From positions 1 to 28,027 of the IMG/VR virus record IMGVR_UViG_3300020477_000104: a stretch of 28,027 nucleotides of DNA; one strand, given 5' to 3'. Of the stretch, positions 14,576 to 22,606 are shown one piece after another. Each line of letters starts with the position of its first letter. Position 1 is the first letter of the stretch. Origin of the DNA: a virus. Position numbers and translations under genes: made by a program. The notes under the pieces were generated by a model, which was not told the DNA's origin, ran no database searches, and worked only from the letters and a program-made list of their open reading frames with translations.

Positions 14576-15156
14576 TGGCACGTGCAAGCGATGTAGTTTT
14601 TACATATGCGTTTTTAAAACGGCTGGTAACTCCATTTAATGAGATGGAAGCCCATAGACTTGGTCTAATTGATGCAAACGGTAAAAAAATACGTAACGCA
14701 AAGACAGAGGCTGAGAAGAATGCATACGGTTATTTCGACCGTATGGTTGTTAATCTCAAAAGATTACTAGCAAAAATTCCTGGAGGCCAATCTAGGATAG
14801 CCAACTACGCAGCAGCTTTATTGTTACTACGAGAAAACGATTTAGAACAATATTCAGATAACGATCTTAAAGCACTATTAAAACACGAAATTAATGAATT
14901 AAAAGAATCATCACATAAACCATGGATTGATTTAAGAGAAGAAGTACCTACAAATGCTACAGGTGCTGCCGTAGTTGGCACTGGTTCTGATAAGGTTCAT
15001 TGGGCGCCAGCCCATCCAACCAATAAACGTAAGAGAAATAAGGTCGATGGCTTGGCATTCCTTCGCCGCCGTCGATATGAAGAAAAGAAAGCACAACAGT
15101 CTACAGCGGATAAATTAATTAAGAAGGCTAAACAACAAGCCGCATCGCGAGGTTAA
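14575..15156 (+). CDS. Conserved basic phage protein
   Basis: The 193-residue protein starts at an ATG overlapping the previous stop (TAATG), after GAGGGA. The N-terminal two thirds are helical; the C-terminal part is very basic (KRKRNKVDGLAFLRRRRYEE and a lysine-rich end). I recall it as the constant partner of the preceding protein in marine T4-like phages. Its basic tail may bind DNA or acidic virion surfaces. The function is not known. Confidence 0.7.
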   Translation: MARASDVVFTYAFLKRLVTPFNEMEAHRLGLIDANGKKIRNAKTEAEKNAYGYFDRMVVNLKRLLAKIPGGQSRIANYAAALLLLRENDLEQYSDNDLKALLKHEINELKESSHKPWIDLREEVPTNATGAAVVGTGSDKVHWAPAHPTNKRKRNKVDGLAFLRRRRYEEKKAQQSTADKLIKKAKQQAASRG

Positions 15157-15158
15157 TT

Positions 15159-15647
15159 ATGGGATTAAAATTGGCAGGTGTTATGTTAGTATTGATGATA
15201 GCTATGGGTGGTATGGGATATTGGTATTATAATGATACACAAGAAAAAATGGCTATACTACACTCAAATAATGCAAAGCTGGAAACAGCTGTAACAATTC
15301 AAAAACAAACAATCGAACAAACAAAGAAAGATCTTCGTCTAGCTCATGACGTTGCTACTGATGCTATGAAGAAGTTCGAAGAGTCGCGTAAGCAGACCGA
15401 AGAGATGAACAAGAAGTTCAACAAGGTCAGTAAGCTATTAGGTGCTCGTGATATTGGTAAATTGGCGCAAGCAAAGCCAAGGCCAATACAAAAGATTATT
15501 AACAAGGGTAGTAGCAATATGATGAGATGCTTTGAAATCTTGTCTGGCAAACCCCTGACGGAGAAAGAAGCAAATGCGGATAGGAAATCTAAGATCAACA
15601 CTATGTGCCCCGATATTGCTAATCCTAGCTACACTCCTAGTCAGTAG
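15159..15647 (+). CDS. i-spanin (Rz-like)
   Basis: The 162 residues have one N-terminal transmembrane segment (about 5-24) in N-in orientation, followed by a periplasmic coiled coil (about 32-105) and a small C-terminal region with two cysteines (MMRCFEI and TMCPD). This is the architecture of Rz-type i-spanins, which span the periplasm and fuse inner and outer membranes at lysis. The o-spanin gene starts inside its 3' end in another frame, the classic arrangement. GAGG at 15149-15152 precedes the ATG. Confidence 0.85.
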   Translation: MGLKLAGVMLVLMIAMGGMGYWYYNDTQEKMAILHSNNAKLETAVTIQKQTIEQTKKDLRLAHDVATDAMKKFEESRKQTEEMNKKFNKVSKLLGARDIGKLAQAKPRPIQKIINKGSSNMMRCFEILSGKPLTEKEANADRKSKINTMCPDIANPSYTPSQ

Positions 15648-16071
15648 TTGTAGTTCTGTTAAGCAAATAGAGATTGCTAGTGTTCCTATTGAAAGAGTTC
15701 CTTTGGATCTTCCGGGTGTTGATCCTTTAGAGCTTGAACAGATCCAGTGGTATATTGTCACCAAAGAGAACATTGATAAGGTGATGGCCGAACTGGAGAA
15801 GAAAGGCTATGAAACTGTTATTTTCGGATTAACAGATAAAGGATATGAGATTCTAGCGCTAAATATGGCTAAGATTAAACAGCTTACATCACAACAGAAA
15901 GCTAAGATCGAAGCATACGAAAAGTATTACAAGTCACAGAATGAGAAACTTGATCGATTAGAAACAGAGCAACAAGAAAAGATCAAGGAAGCTGAAAAGA
16001 AAAATAAAGAAGCCGAAAGCAAAGGATTGTTAGACGGCGTCACCAATTTATTCGGGAGCAAGAAGAGATGA
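15574..16071 (+). CDS. o-spanin lipoprotein (Rz1-like)
   Basis: The 165 residues begin with a lipoprotein signal ending V23-S24-S25-C26. The gene overlaps the i-spanin gene by 74 bases in a different frame. The mature region SVKQIEIASVPIERVPLDLP is proline-containing as in Rz1 proteins, and the segment to about 110 matches a lipoprotein family I recall next to marine phage spanins. A charged coiled-coil tail of about 50 residues follows, longer than classical Rz1 (about 60 residues in lambda). It should sit in the outer membrane and bind the i-spanin. Confidence 0.8.
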   Translation: MRIGNLRSTLCAPILLILATLLVSSCSSVKQIEIASVPIERVPLDLPGVDPLELEQIQWYIVTKENIDKVMAELEKKGYETVIFGLTDKGYEILALNMAKIKQLTSQQKAKIEAYEKYYKSQNEKLDRLETEQQEKIKEAEKKNKEAESKGLLDGVTNLFGSKKR

Positions 16072-16562
16072 GTTGTAAATTTAATGGAAAGATCAGCGCT
16101 GAGTTTACACCACCTAAAACTTGGGTGTTGGAAAAGAGCTTATCTTTTACCGTCAAGGGTCATGGTATTACCTCTGATGATATAGCACTATTACAGGAAG
16201 TAGGTGCTAATATTACTAAGACAGGCAGAGTTACTTGTAAAAAAGGTATGAAAACAGATCTAGCATCAGTCCCCCGCGTTGTGTGGAATGTTATCGCGCC
16301 ATGGGATGTTGCCAGAGCAGCAGTTATTCATGATCATCTATATGCAGTATTGCGTAAGTATTATGATAAAAATTGTCGCACTGGTGATCCGGGTGGTTTT
16401 AGTAAAACGAAATGGGTCAGGGCCCGTGCTTTATCGGATAAGATTTTTCTGTTAGGTATGCATGCTGCTGATCCAAAAGTCGCTGGATTTAAAAAGTATT
16501 CTGCTTATTGGTCTGTTAGATCTTTTGGAATGTTTCCAGCGAGTAAAAAAGATGCCGAATAA
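16068..16562 (+). CDS. DUF1353 family protein
   Basis: The 164 residues contain the DUF1353 hallmarks: KTDLASVPRVVW (T and D then S-V-P-R) followed by AAVIHDHLYAVLRK, with paired histidines in HDHLY. DUF1353 is a family of unknown biochemical activity found in many tailed phages, often near lysis or tail genes. The ATG overlaps the o-spanin stop (ATGA), so it is co-translated with the lysis genes. No signal peptide is seen. A peptidoglycan- or lysis-related role is an inference from location only. Confidence 0.85.
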   Translation: MSCKFNGKISAEFTPPKTWVLEKSLSFTVKGHGITSDDIALLQEVGANITKTGRVTCKKGMKTDLASVPRVVWNVIAPWDVARAAVIHDHLYAVLRKYYDKNCRTGDPGGFSKTKWVRARALSDKIFLLGMHAADPKVAGFKKYSAYWSVRSFGMFPASKKDAE

Positions 16563-16701
16563 ACCTAAGGACTATATTATAGACACACAAGGTTATACTC
16601 AACGAGATTGGGATCGTGTAGTAGGATGGGGTAAAGTGCCTGAAGAGTATAAAAGAAAGCCTACAGAGGAACGATCAGATGTGGAATCCGATATCAAATA
16701 A
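16552..16701 (+). CDS. 49-residue hypothetical protein
   Basis: Read from ATG 16552, 49 residues (MPNKPKDYIIDTQGYTQRDW at the start). It overlaps the DUF1353 gene end by 11 bases. A longer in-frame start at 16462 would add a Leu-rich stretch that is just another reading of the DUF1353 gene. The protein is polar, charged and without motifs. Confidence 0.5.
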   Translation: MPNKPKDYIIDTQGYTQRDWDRVVGWGKVPEEYKRKPTEERSDVESDIK

Positions 16702-16894
16702 AAATAATTGGGGCAAAGACTCTATGGTTCAACATGCAAGAGATCTTTCATACTGGGATCTCAAAGGCATGAAACAATCTATTACCAACGCACAGGAATT
16801 GTTTAATAAAGAACTCCCATTATATGATACATTATATTTACTTAAAATTATTGACTACGGTCAATTGCAAAGACGATACAAAGGGGTTCATTAA
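16679..16894 (+). CDS. Small hypothetical protein
   Basis: This 71-residue protein follows GAGGA at 16666-16670 and overlaps the previous gene by 23 bases. It is helical and aromatic-rich (SYWDLKGMKQSITNAQELFN). No motif is recognised. Its stop overlaps the next ATG (TAATG). Confidence 0.6.
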   Translation: MWNPISNKNNWGKDSMVQHARDLSYWDLKGMKQSITNAQELFNKELPLYDTLYLLKIIDYGQLQRRYKGVH

Positions 16895-17148
16895 TGTGGT
16901 TTTGGTTAATTTCTAATATTGCAGGTAGTATATTAGGCAGTGCAGCAGATAGTTGGTTCGCAGATACTAAATGTGGAAAATGGTTTTATCGAACCGTTGA
17001 TAACGTGTTTACTTGGAGTGCCAAAAAACTAAATATTAAAATTCTTAAGGATGAGGAAAAGTGGCGAAAGAAACACCCTCATGTCGCCGGCGAGCTTGAT
17101 AACTTAAAAGAAAGAATAAAAAGGCTAGAGAACAATGGCGGACACTGA
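16894..17148 (+). CDS. Small membrane-associated hypothetical protein
   Basis: The 84 residues start with a tryptophan-rich hydrophobic segment (MWFWLISNIAGSILGSAADS), which may insert in a membrane, then a basic helical part (KDEEKWRKKHPHVAGELDNL). The ATG shares its A with the previous stop. I recall similar small proteins in T4-like marine phages, without a known function. Overlap by 14 bases with the next gene suggests the two act together, perhaps at the inner membrane near the spanins. Confidence 0.65.
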   Translation: MWFWLISNIAGSILGSAADSWFADTKCGKWFYRTVDNVFTWSAKKLNIKILKDEEKWRKKHPHVAGELDNLKERIKRLENNGGH

Positions 17149-17518
17149 ATCTAAAGTTGAAATAGAAATACTTAAAAGAGATATTGATGCTGTCGTAGGA
17201 CTAGCAGATAAATTTGATGTTGCTATTGATCGCCTATCGGAAGTATCAATTAATATTGAAAAGATGCTCGCCGTACATGAGTCAAGACTCCAAACAACCG
17301 AAAAACAGAACGAAATTATACATCAAAGAATTACTGATTTTAAAAAAGATATTTCGGATAAAATTGATAATCTCCGCGAAGAAAATGAAATACAGCACAA
17401 AGAAGTTAGCGAACGAATCGCCCGCCTAGAAAAATGGAAATGGTTTGTTGTTGGTATCGGCGCAGCAATCGGATTTCTCATGTCAACAATTATTTCTCTT
17501 AAAGACTTGTTTAATTAA
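17135..17518 (+). CDS. Coiled-coil protein with C-terminal membrane anchor (XhlA-like architecture)
   Basis: The 127 residues form a long helical coiled coil (about 5-97) followed by one transmembrane segment (about 100-121) preceded by RLEKWKW. This layout resembles haemolysin XhlA-type phage proteins, which sit on the membrane near lysis genes. Homology is not proven. It is the last gene before the intergenic promoter at 17507-17535. A role in lysis timing or membrane anchoring is an inference. Confidence 0.65.
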   Translation: MADTESKVEIEILKRDIDAVVGLADKFDVAIDRLSEVSINIEKMLAVHESRLQTTEKQNEIIHQRITDFKKDISDKIDNLREENEIQHKEVSERIARLEKWKWFVVGIGAAIGFLMSTIISLKDLFN

Positions 17519-17535
17519 GTCATCTGTGTTATAAT
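17507..17535 (+). promoter_or_regulatory. Extended -10 promoter before replication genes
   Basis: TATAAT at 17530-17535 is preceded by TGT (17527-17529), giving an extended -10. TTGTTT at 17507-17512 lies 17 bp upstream as a partial -35. It precedes the primase gene at 17570 in a 51-base gap and should start early or middle transcription. Confidence 0.65.
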
Positions 17536-17569
17536 TTAATATATTAAAATTGTGATGAGTATGTGAAGA

Positions 17570-18568
17570 ATGCTTTGGTTAGACCATAAGTACGCTGGTT
17601 TATGTTCCCCTAGATTAGAACGATTTTCAAAGAAGGGCGATGACCTTTATAATTTTCGTTGCCCTTTTTGTGGCGATTCCCATAAGAATAGATTTAAAGC
17701 AAGGGGATATCTTTATAAAACGAAAAGCGGCTTATCATTCAAATGTCATAACTGTGGCCACGGAACAAATATGCATGGTCTATTGAAAGAGGTTGATCCA
17801 CTCTTAGTCAAGCAGTATAATATAGAAAAGTATAAAGAAGGGCAAGGAAGAAATAGACCAGAAGCAGCTAACAATGAATTAGATTTTATCCCTAAATTTA
17901 AACCTAAAATGAAGTGGGATTTTTTAATCTCGCTAGAAGATTTAGACTCTAATCATCCTGGCCGCGAATACATTAGGAACAGACAGTTACCAGAATCTGA
18001 ATTGCTATGGGTGGATAATGTTCAAAGCTTAGAACAATTATCACCTGAATATGAAGACCGTATAATAGGTACTGAGGGTCGTATAGTTATACCGTTTAAG
18101 AACGAACAAGGTATATTTGCTTTTCAGGCCCGTGCTATTGATAATAATCGCTTCAGGTATATGACGATTAAGCTTACTAAAGACGAGCCTTTAGTATATG
18201 GTATGGATAAAATAAATCGTAAAGAACGAGTATATGTCACTGAAGGCCCATTTGATTCTATGTTTTTACCTAATGCAGTAGCTGTAGGAGGTGCTGACTT
18301 ATCACGGGCATTACACAAATTAGATAAAACGCGGACTACACTTGTATTCGATAATACGCCACGGAATAAAGAGGTAGTCAAAATAATGGAAAAGGCAGAG
18401 CAGGGTGGATATTCTGTCTGCGTGTGGCCAAAAGAAATTGAAGAAAAGGATATTAATGAAATGATACTTGCAGGTTATAAGGCTGCTGAAATCCTAGAAA
18501 TTATAAATCAAAATACTGCTTCAACTCTTAAACTCAAATTAGCTATTACAGATTGGAAAAAGTGCTGA
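17570..18568 (+). CDS. 61: DNA primase, T4 gp61-like
   Basis: The 332 residues match T4 gp61 along the length (342 residues in T4). The N-terminal zinc finger has C31, C34, C59 and C62 (FRCPFCGDS and FKCHNCGHG). A Toprim core follows with YVTEGPFDSMF (E225, D229) and VFDNTPRN (D261), corresponding to the T4 primase motifs. It would make RNA primers with a gp41-type helicase for lagging-strand synthesis. No strong ribosome site precedes the ATG. It is first in an operon with ThyX, NrdA, NrdB and dCMP deaminase, linking priming to DNA precursor supply. Confidence 0.9.
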   Translation: MLWLDHKYAGLCSPRLERFSKKGDDLYNFRCPFCGDSHKNRFKARGYLYKTKSGLSFKCHNCGHGTNMHGLLKEVDPLLVKQYNIEKYKEGQGRNRPEAANNELDFIPKFKPKMKWDFLISLEDLDSNHPGREYIRNRQLPESELLWVDNVQSLEQLSPEYEDRIIGTEGRIVIPFKNEQGIFAFQARAIDNNRFRYMTIKLTKDEPLVYGMDKINRKERVYVTEGPFDSMFLPNAVAVGGADLSRALHKLDKTRTTLVFDNTPRNKEVVKIMEKAEQGGYSVCVWPKEIEEKDINEMILAGYKAAEILEIINQNTASTLKLKLAITDWKKC

Positions 18569-19185
18569 TGATTACTGCGTCCTTGATTGATCATATGGGT
18601 TCCGATCTTACTGTTGTTAATGCGGCGCGGGTTTCCTTTGCAAAAGAACATAAAGAATTTGATAATAAGGGTGATACAAGACTTATTAAGTATCTAGCTG
18701 AACATAATCACTGGAGTCCTTTTGGGCATGCTTCTATGCAATTCCATATCAAGGCTCCTGTTTTTGTTGCCCGTCAATTAGTAAAACATCAGGTAGGGTT
18801 AACATGGAATGAGGTGTCTAGACGATATGTCGATGATGAGCCGGAGTTCTATAACCCCACAGAATGGAGATTGGCAGCAGCCGATAAGAAACAAGGTTCC
18901 TCTGATGAGACTATAGAATATCACTTAGGCTCTACATTGGAATTTGTTAAAACAACCTATACTAATATGCTGCGTTTAGGTATCGCACCTGAAATGGCTC
19001 GTATGGTATTACCGCAATCAATGATGACTGAATGGTATTGGAGCGGAACATTATATGCTTTTGCTCGTGTCTGCAACCTTCGGTTAAAAGACGATGCTCA
19101 AGTAGAAACTCGAATTGTCGCTCAACAAATTTCCGATGCGGCGCAGGAACAATTTCCAGTTAGCTGGATTCATTTAGTAAAATAA
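18568..19185 (+). CDS. thyX: Flavin-dependent thymidylate synthase
   Basis: The 205 residues from ATG 18568 (overlapping the primase stop, TGATG) show ThyX features: LIDHMGSDLTVVNAARVSF, the helix HWSPFGHASMQFH, and the signature region RQLVKHQVGLTWNEVSRRY (69-87). The usual RHR is K73-H74-Q75 and there is one extra residue before WNEVS compared with canonical RHRxxSxNExSxRY. It converts dUMP to dTMP using FAD, NADPH and methylene-tetrahydrofolate. An in-frame TTG at 18553 is less likely as start. T4 itself uses ThyA-type synthase, so this is a different solution to the same need. Confidence 0.92.
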   Translation: MITASLIDHMGSDLTVVNAARVSFAKEHKEFDNKGDTRLIKYLAEHNHWSPFGHASMQFHIKAPVFVARQLVKHQVGLTWNEVSRRYVDDEPEFYNPTEWRLAAADKKQGSSDETIEYHLGSTLEFVKTTYTNMLRLGIAPEMARMVLPQSMMTEWYWSGTLYAFARVCNLRLKDDAQVETRIVAQQISDAAQEQFPVSWIHLVK

Positions 19186-19194
19186 GGATAGGAA

Positions 19195-20985
19195 ATGGAC
19201 GTACAGGGAATCTTAGTTGATCCCAATAGGGATAATTTATTCGATGAGATCGGAATTACTCGACTCAAGGAATCATATATGTTGGATACAGAACAGTCGC
19301 CACAAGAACGATTTGCATTTGTATCTAAAACATTTGGTAGTAATCCTGAGCATGCACAACGCTTATATGATTATAGTAGTAGGCATTGGTTGTCGTATAG
19401 TACACCAATCTTAGCGTATGGTAAAACGCAAAGGGGCTTACCTATTTCTTGTTATTTGAATTATATTGAAGATAGTGCGGAAGGCCTTGTTGATACATTA
19501 TCTGAAACTAATTGGCTGTCTATGTTAGGTGGTGGAGTTGGTATTGGATTTGGTATGCGTTCAGCTGATGAAAAATCAACAGGTGTTATGCCTCATCTAA
19601 AAATGTATGATGCTTCTTCACTTGCTTACAGGCAGGGAAAGACACGCCGTGGATCTTATGCCGCTTATCTTGATGTCTCCCATCCTGACATTCTTCTTTT
19701 TCTTGAGATGCGTAAAGCAACCGGTGATCAAAATTTTCGTTGTCTGAATCTGCATCACGGAATCAATATTTCAAATAAGTTTATGGAAATCATTGAGTCT
19801 TGTATGGTAGAACCTGGTGTGCCAGATGATTGGGATTTAATTGATCCACATAACGGAGACGTCCGCGAAACAGTATCAGCAAAGGAAATATGGCAACGTA
19901 TTCTTGAAATGAGAATGCATACAGGCGAACCATATCTGCATTTTATTGATACAAGCAACGAGCATCTTCCACAATTCCTTAAAGATAAAGGGCTCACAGT
20001 TAATCAAAGCAATCTATGCAGTGAAATTATTCTACCGACAAGTAGGGAGAGAACTGCGGTATGTTGCCTGTCTTCTTTGAATCTTGAATATTATGATTCA
20101 TGGTCAAAAGATAAACAATTTCTTCGTGACGTAGCTGAAATGTTGGATAATGTATTAAACGTGTTCATTGATACTGCACCTAAAGCGATTCACAAAGCAA
20201 TCAATAGCGCTCAACAGGAAAGAAGTATTGGTGTCGGTGCTCTAGGTTTTCATGCTTATCTTCAAAAGAAAGGTATGGCATTTGAAGGAGCACTAGCTAA
20301 ATCTGCTAATATGCGAATGTTTAAACATATTAGAAAGGGTTTAGACGAAGCTAATAAAGCACTTGGAAAAGAACGTGGTGAGGCTCCTGATGCAGAAGGA
20401 ACAGGACAGCGGTTTAGCCATTTAATGGCAGTAGCTCCTAATGCATCTTCATCTATCATTATGGGTAATACATCACCATCGATTGAGCCATGGCGTGCTA
20501 ATGCTTATAGGCAGGATACAATTTCTGGTTCTAATCTTAATAAAAACAAATTCCTGGATAAACTTATCAAGGAAAAGTGCGAAGAAGATAGTAAATTAAA
20601 TTACGACAAAATATGGTCTACTATCATTGCAAATGACGGTAGTGTTCAGCACTTGAAATGTTTAGACGAAAATGAAAAAGCCATATATAAAACTAGTATG
20701 GAAATTGATCAACGCTGGGTTATAGAGCATGCAGCTGACCGGCAAAAATCTATTGATCAATCTCAATCTGTAAACCTGTTTTTTAGACCCGATGCGGACA
20801 TTAAATATGTCCATGCAGTTCATTTTTCCGCATGGAAGCAGGGCCTGAAGACATTGTATTATTGTCGATCTGAGAAAATAAGGAAGGCCGATAAAGTCTC
20901 GCGAAAAATCGAGCGAGATATTATTAAGGAAATCGATTTTAATGCAATCGTCAATCAAGAAGAATGCCTAGCCTGCGAGGGATAA
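19195..20985 (+). CDS. nrdA: Ribonucleotide reductase large subunit, no ATP cone
   Basis: The 596 residues hold all class I alpha-chain catalytic residues: redox C86 in ISCYLNY, thiyl C275 and E277 in NLCSEI, redox C290 or C291 in TAVCCLSS, the radical-transfer pair Y555-Y556 in TLYYCRSE, and a C-terminal shuttle pair C591/C594 (ECLACEG). E. coli NrdA has 761 residues. Here the N-terminal ATP-cone that gives dATP inhibition is absent, so the enzyme should escape feedback control. It makes dNDPs with the adjacent NrdB. GGATAGGA precedes the ATG. Confidence 0.95.
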   Translation: MDVQGILVDPNRDNLFDEIGITRLKESYMLDTEQSPQERFAFVSKTFGSNPEHAQRLYDYSSRHWLSYSTPILAYGKTQRGLPISCYLNYIEDSAEGLVDTLSETNWLSMLGGGVGIGFGMRSADEKSTGVMPHLKMYDASSLAYRQGKTRRGSYAAYLDVSHPDILLFLEMRKATGDQNFRCLNLHHGINISNKFMEIIESCMVEPGVPDDWDLIDPHNGDVRETVSAKEIWQRILEMRMHTGEPYLHFIDTSNEHLPQFLKDKGLTVNQSNLCSEIILPTSRERTAVCCLSSLNLEYYDSWSKDKQFLRDVAEMLDNVLNVFIDTAPKAIHKAINSAQQERSIGVGALGFHAYLQKKGMAFEGALAKSANMRMFKHIRKGLDEANKALGKERGEAPDAEGTGQRFSHLMAVAPNASSSIIMGNTSPSIEPWRANAYRQDTISGSNLNKNKFLDKLIKEKCEEDSKLNYDKIWSTIIANDGSVQHLKCLDENEKAIYKTSMEIDQRWVIEHAADRQKSIDQSQSVNLFFRPDADIKYVHAVHFSAWKQGLKTLYYCRSEKIRKADKVSRKIERDIIKEIDFNAIVNQEECLACEG

Positions 20986-21954
20986 ATGACCAAGATACTT
21001 AAAGTAACCGATGAACGAAATTATTTCAAACCTTTTCATTACCCATGGGCCTATGATTTTTGGCTGCAGCACGAACAATCGCATTGGATTCATACTGAAG
21101 TCCCAATGCTGGAGGACGTAAAGGATTGGAAGAACCGTCTTTCAAGCGAAGAGAAATTTTTCTTAACTAATATCTTTCGCTTCTTTACGCAAAGTGATTT
21201 GGATGTTGCGGGAGGTTACGTTAATAATTATTTGCCATATTTCCCACAGCCAGAAGTTCGTATGATGTTGATGGGATTTGCAGCTCGTGAAGCTTTACAT
21301 GTTGCAGCGTATAGTCATCTTATTGAAACTTTAGGTATGCCTGAATCAACATACAATGAATTTTTAGAATACGATGCTATGCGTGAGAAGCATGAATATT
21401 TTCATAGTAAAATTATGAACGGTGCTTATGTACCAGTTAAAATTGCTGCAATCAGTGCCTTCACGGAAGGCCTTGCGTTATTCAGTTCTTTTATTATGTT
21501 GCTTAATTTTCCTCGTATGGGTAAAATGAAAGGCATGGGACAAATTATTACATGGTCAATCGTTGATGAAACATTGCATACAGAAGGATTGATCAGGCTA
21601 TTTAGAACCTATGTTGAAGAGCATCGCGAGATCTGGAATGACGATACTAAAGGCCAGATATATACTATAGCAACCAAGATGGTTGAGCTAGAGGATAAGT
21701 TTATTGAACTCGCCTTTAAAATGGGGGCAGTGGACGGCTTAACACAAGACGAGGTTAAAGAATATATTAGATATATCTGCGACCGTAGATTGATAAGTAT
21801 GGGCATGAAGGGGATTTATAAAGTAAAAGAAAATCCTTTGCCATGGGTGGAAGAAATGATAAACGCACCGACACATACTAATTTCTTTGAAAATAGAGCA
21901 ACAGATTATGCAAAAGGTGCCTTGTCAGGCAATTGGTCGGAAGTATGGCGCTAA
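20986..21954 (+). CDS. nrdB: Ribonucleotide reductase small subunit
   Basis: The 322 residues include the di-iron ligands D71, E102, H105, E161, E195 and H198. Tyr109 lies four residues after H105, matching the radical Tyr122 of E. coli R2. The distances D71-H105 (34) and E161-E195 (34) equal those in E. coli. It generates the tyrosyl radical that activates NrdA. It starts directly at the end of the nrdA stop codon, ensuring matched production. Confidence 0.95.
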   Translation: MTKILKVTDERNYFKPFHYPWAYDFWLQHEQSHWIHTEVPMLEDVKDWKNRLSSEEKFFLTNIFRFFTQSDLDVAGGYVNNYLPYFPQPEVRMMLMGFAAREALHVAAYSHLIETLGMPESTYNEFLEYDAMREKHEYFHSKIMNGAYVPVKIAAISAFTEGLALFSSFIMLLNFPRMGKMKGMGQIITWSIVDETLHTEGLIRLFRTYVEEHREIWNDDTKGQIYTIATKMVELEDKFIELAFKMGAVDGLTQDEVKEYIRYICDRRLISMGMKGIYKVKENPLPWVEEMINAPTHTNFFENRATDYAKGALSGNWSEVWR

Positions 21955-22412
21955 CAAAAGAAGCACGCTACCATTCCTTGTATATGGATATAGCAAATCG
22001 GGTAGGGCAAATGTCCCATGCTCGTCGTAAACAGGTAGGTGCTGTAATTGTCAAGGATGGTAGAATTATCAGCATGGGTTGGAATGGTATGCCAACTGGC
22101 TGGGATAATAATTGCGAGAAAGTAATAAGCGAGCCATTTTTACCAGAGACAGAACATTTAGAAACACGCGATGAAGTCCTTCATGCTGAGAGTAATGCTA
22201 TTGCTAAACTTGCTAAAAGTAATGAATCGGGGGATGGATCTGTGATATACATATCATGTGCACCGTGTATAGATTGTGCTAAGTTAATTTTACAGACAGG
22301 TATATCAGAAGTGTTTTACGGAGAATTGTATAAAAATAATTATGGCATTAATTTTTTAGAAACATCAAATATACCCGTCCATAATTTAGGAGCGGAAATT
22401 TGCCCGAAGTAG
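21945..22412 (+). CDS. cd: dCMP deaminase
   Basis: From ATG 21945, 155 residues with the zinc deaminase motifs: VLHAESNAI (H80, E82 as proton shuttle) and SCAPCIDCAK (C108, C111 as zinc ligands). The N-terminal SHARRKQVGAVIVKDGRIIS and GWNGMP are typical of the T4 cd and ComEB families. It converts dCMP to dUMP, feeding the ThyX encoded nearby. It overlaps nrdB by 10 bases. An in-frame TTG at 21933 is less likely. Confidence 0.93.
   Translation: MALTKEARYHSLYMDIANRVGQMSHARRKQVGAVIVKDGRIISMGWNGMPTGWDNNCEKVISEPFLPETEHLETRDEVLHAESNAIAKLAKSNESGDGSVIYISCAPCIDCAKLILQTGISEVFYGELYKNNYGINFLETSNIPVHNLGAEICPK
22388..22392 (+). promoter_or_regulatory. Ribosome binding site deciding a TTG start
   Basis: AGGAG lies seven bases before TTG 22400, inside the dCMP deaminase gene, and supports this start for the zinc protein. 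Confidence 0.55.
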
Positions 22413-22606
22413 AAAAAGAAAAGATAGTCTGTGATGACTGTGGTGCTGACTATATGATATCATGGAATACTGAAGAAACAGATCAAACGAATCCATTTTA
22501 CTGCGCGTTTTGTGGTAGCGAGATAATTATGGTTGAGGAGTATGATAACGACGATGATGATTGGGATGATTCGGATTTTGATGATGAAGAAGAATGGGTC
22601 GAATAA
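22400..22606 (+). CDS. Zinc-ribbon protein with acidic tail
   Basis: The 68 residues from TTG 22400 contain two cysteine pairs, C11/C14 (CDDCG) and C35/C38 (CAFCG), the pattern of a zinc ribbon, followed by a strongly acidic tail (DNDDDDWDDSDFDDEEEW). The tail may mimic DNA or bind basic proteins such as RNA polymerase. It overlaps the dCMP deaminase gene by 13 bases and the next gene by 13 bases. A transcription-related role is an inference only. Confidence 0.7.
   Translation: MPEVEKEKIVCDDCGADYMISWNTEETDQTNPFYCAFCGSEIIMVEEYDNDDDDWDDSDFDDEEEWVE

Noticed and set aside
17504-17521. Small inverted repeat GACTT...AAGTC at the end of the late block
   Set aside because: The five-pair AT-rich stem lacks a following T run, so it is not convincing as a terminator.
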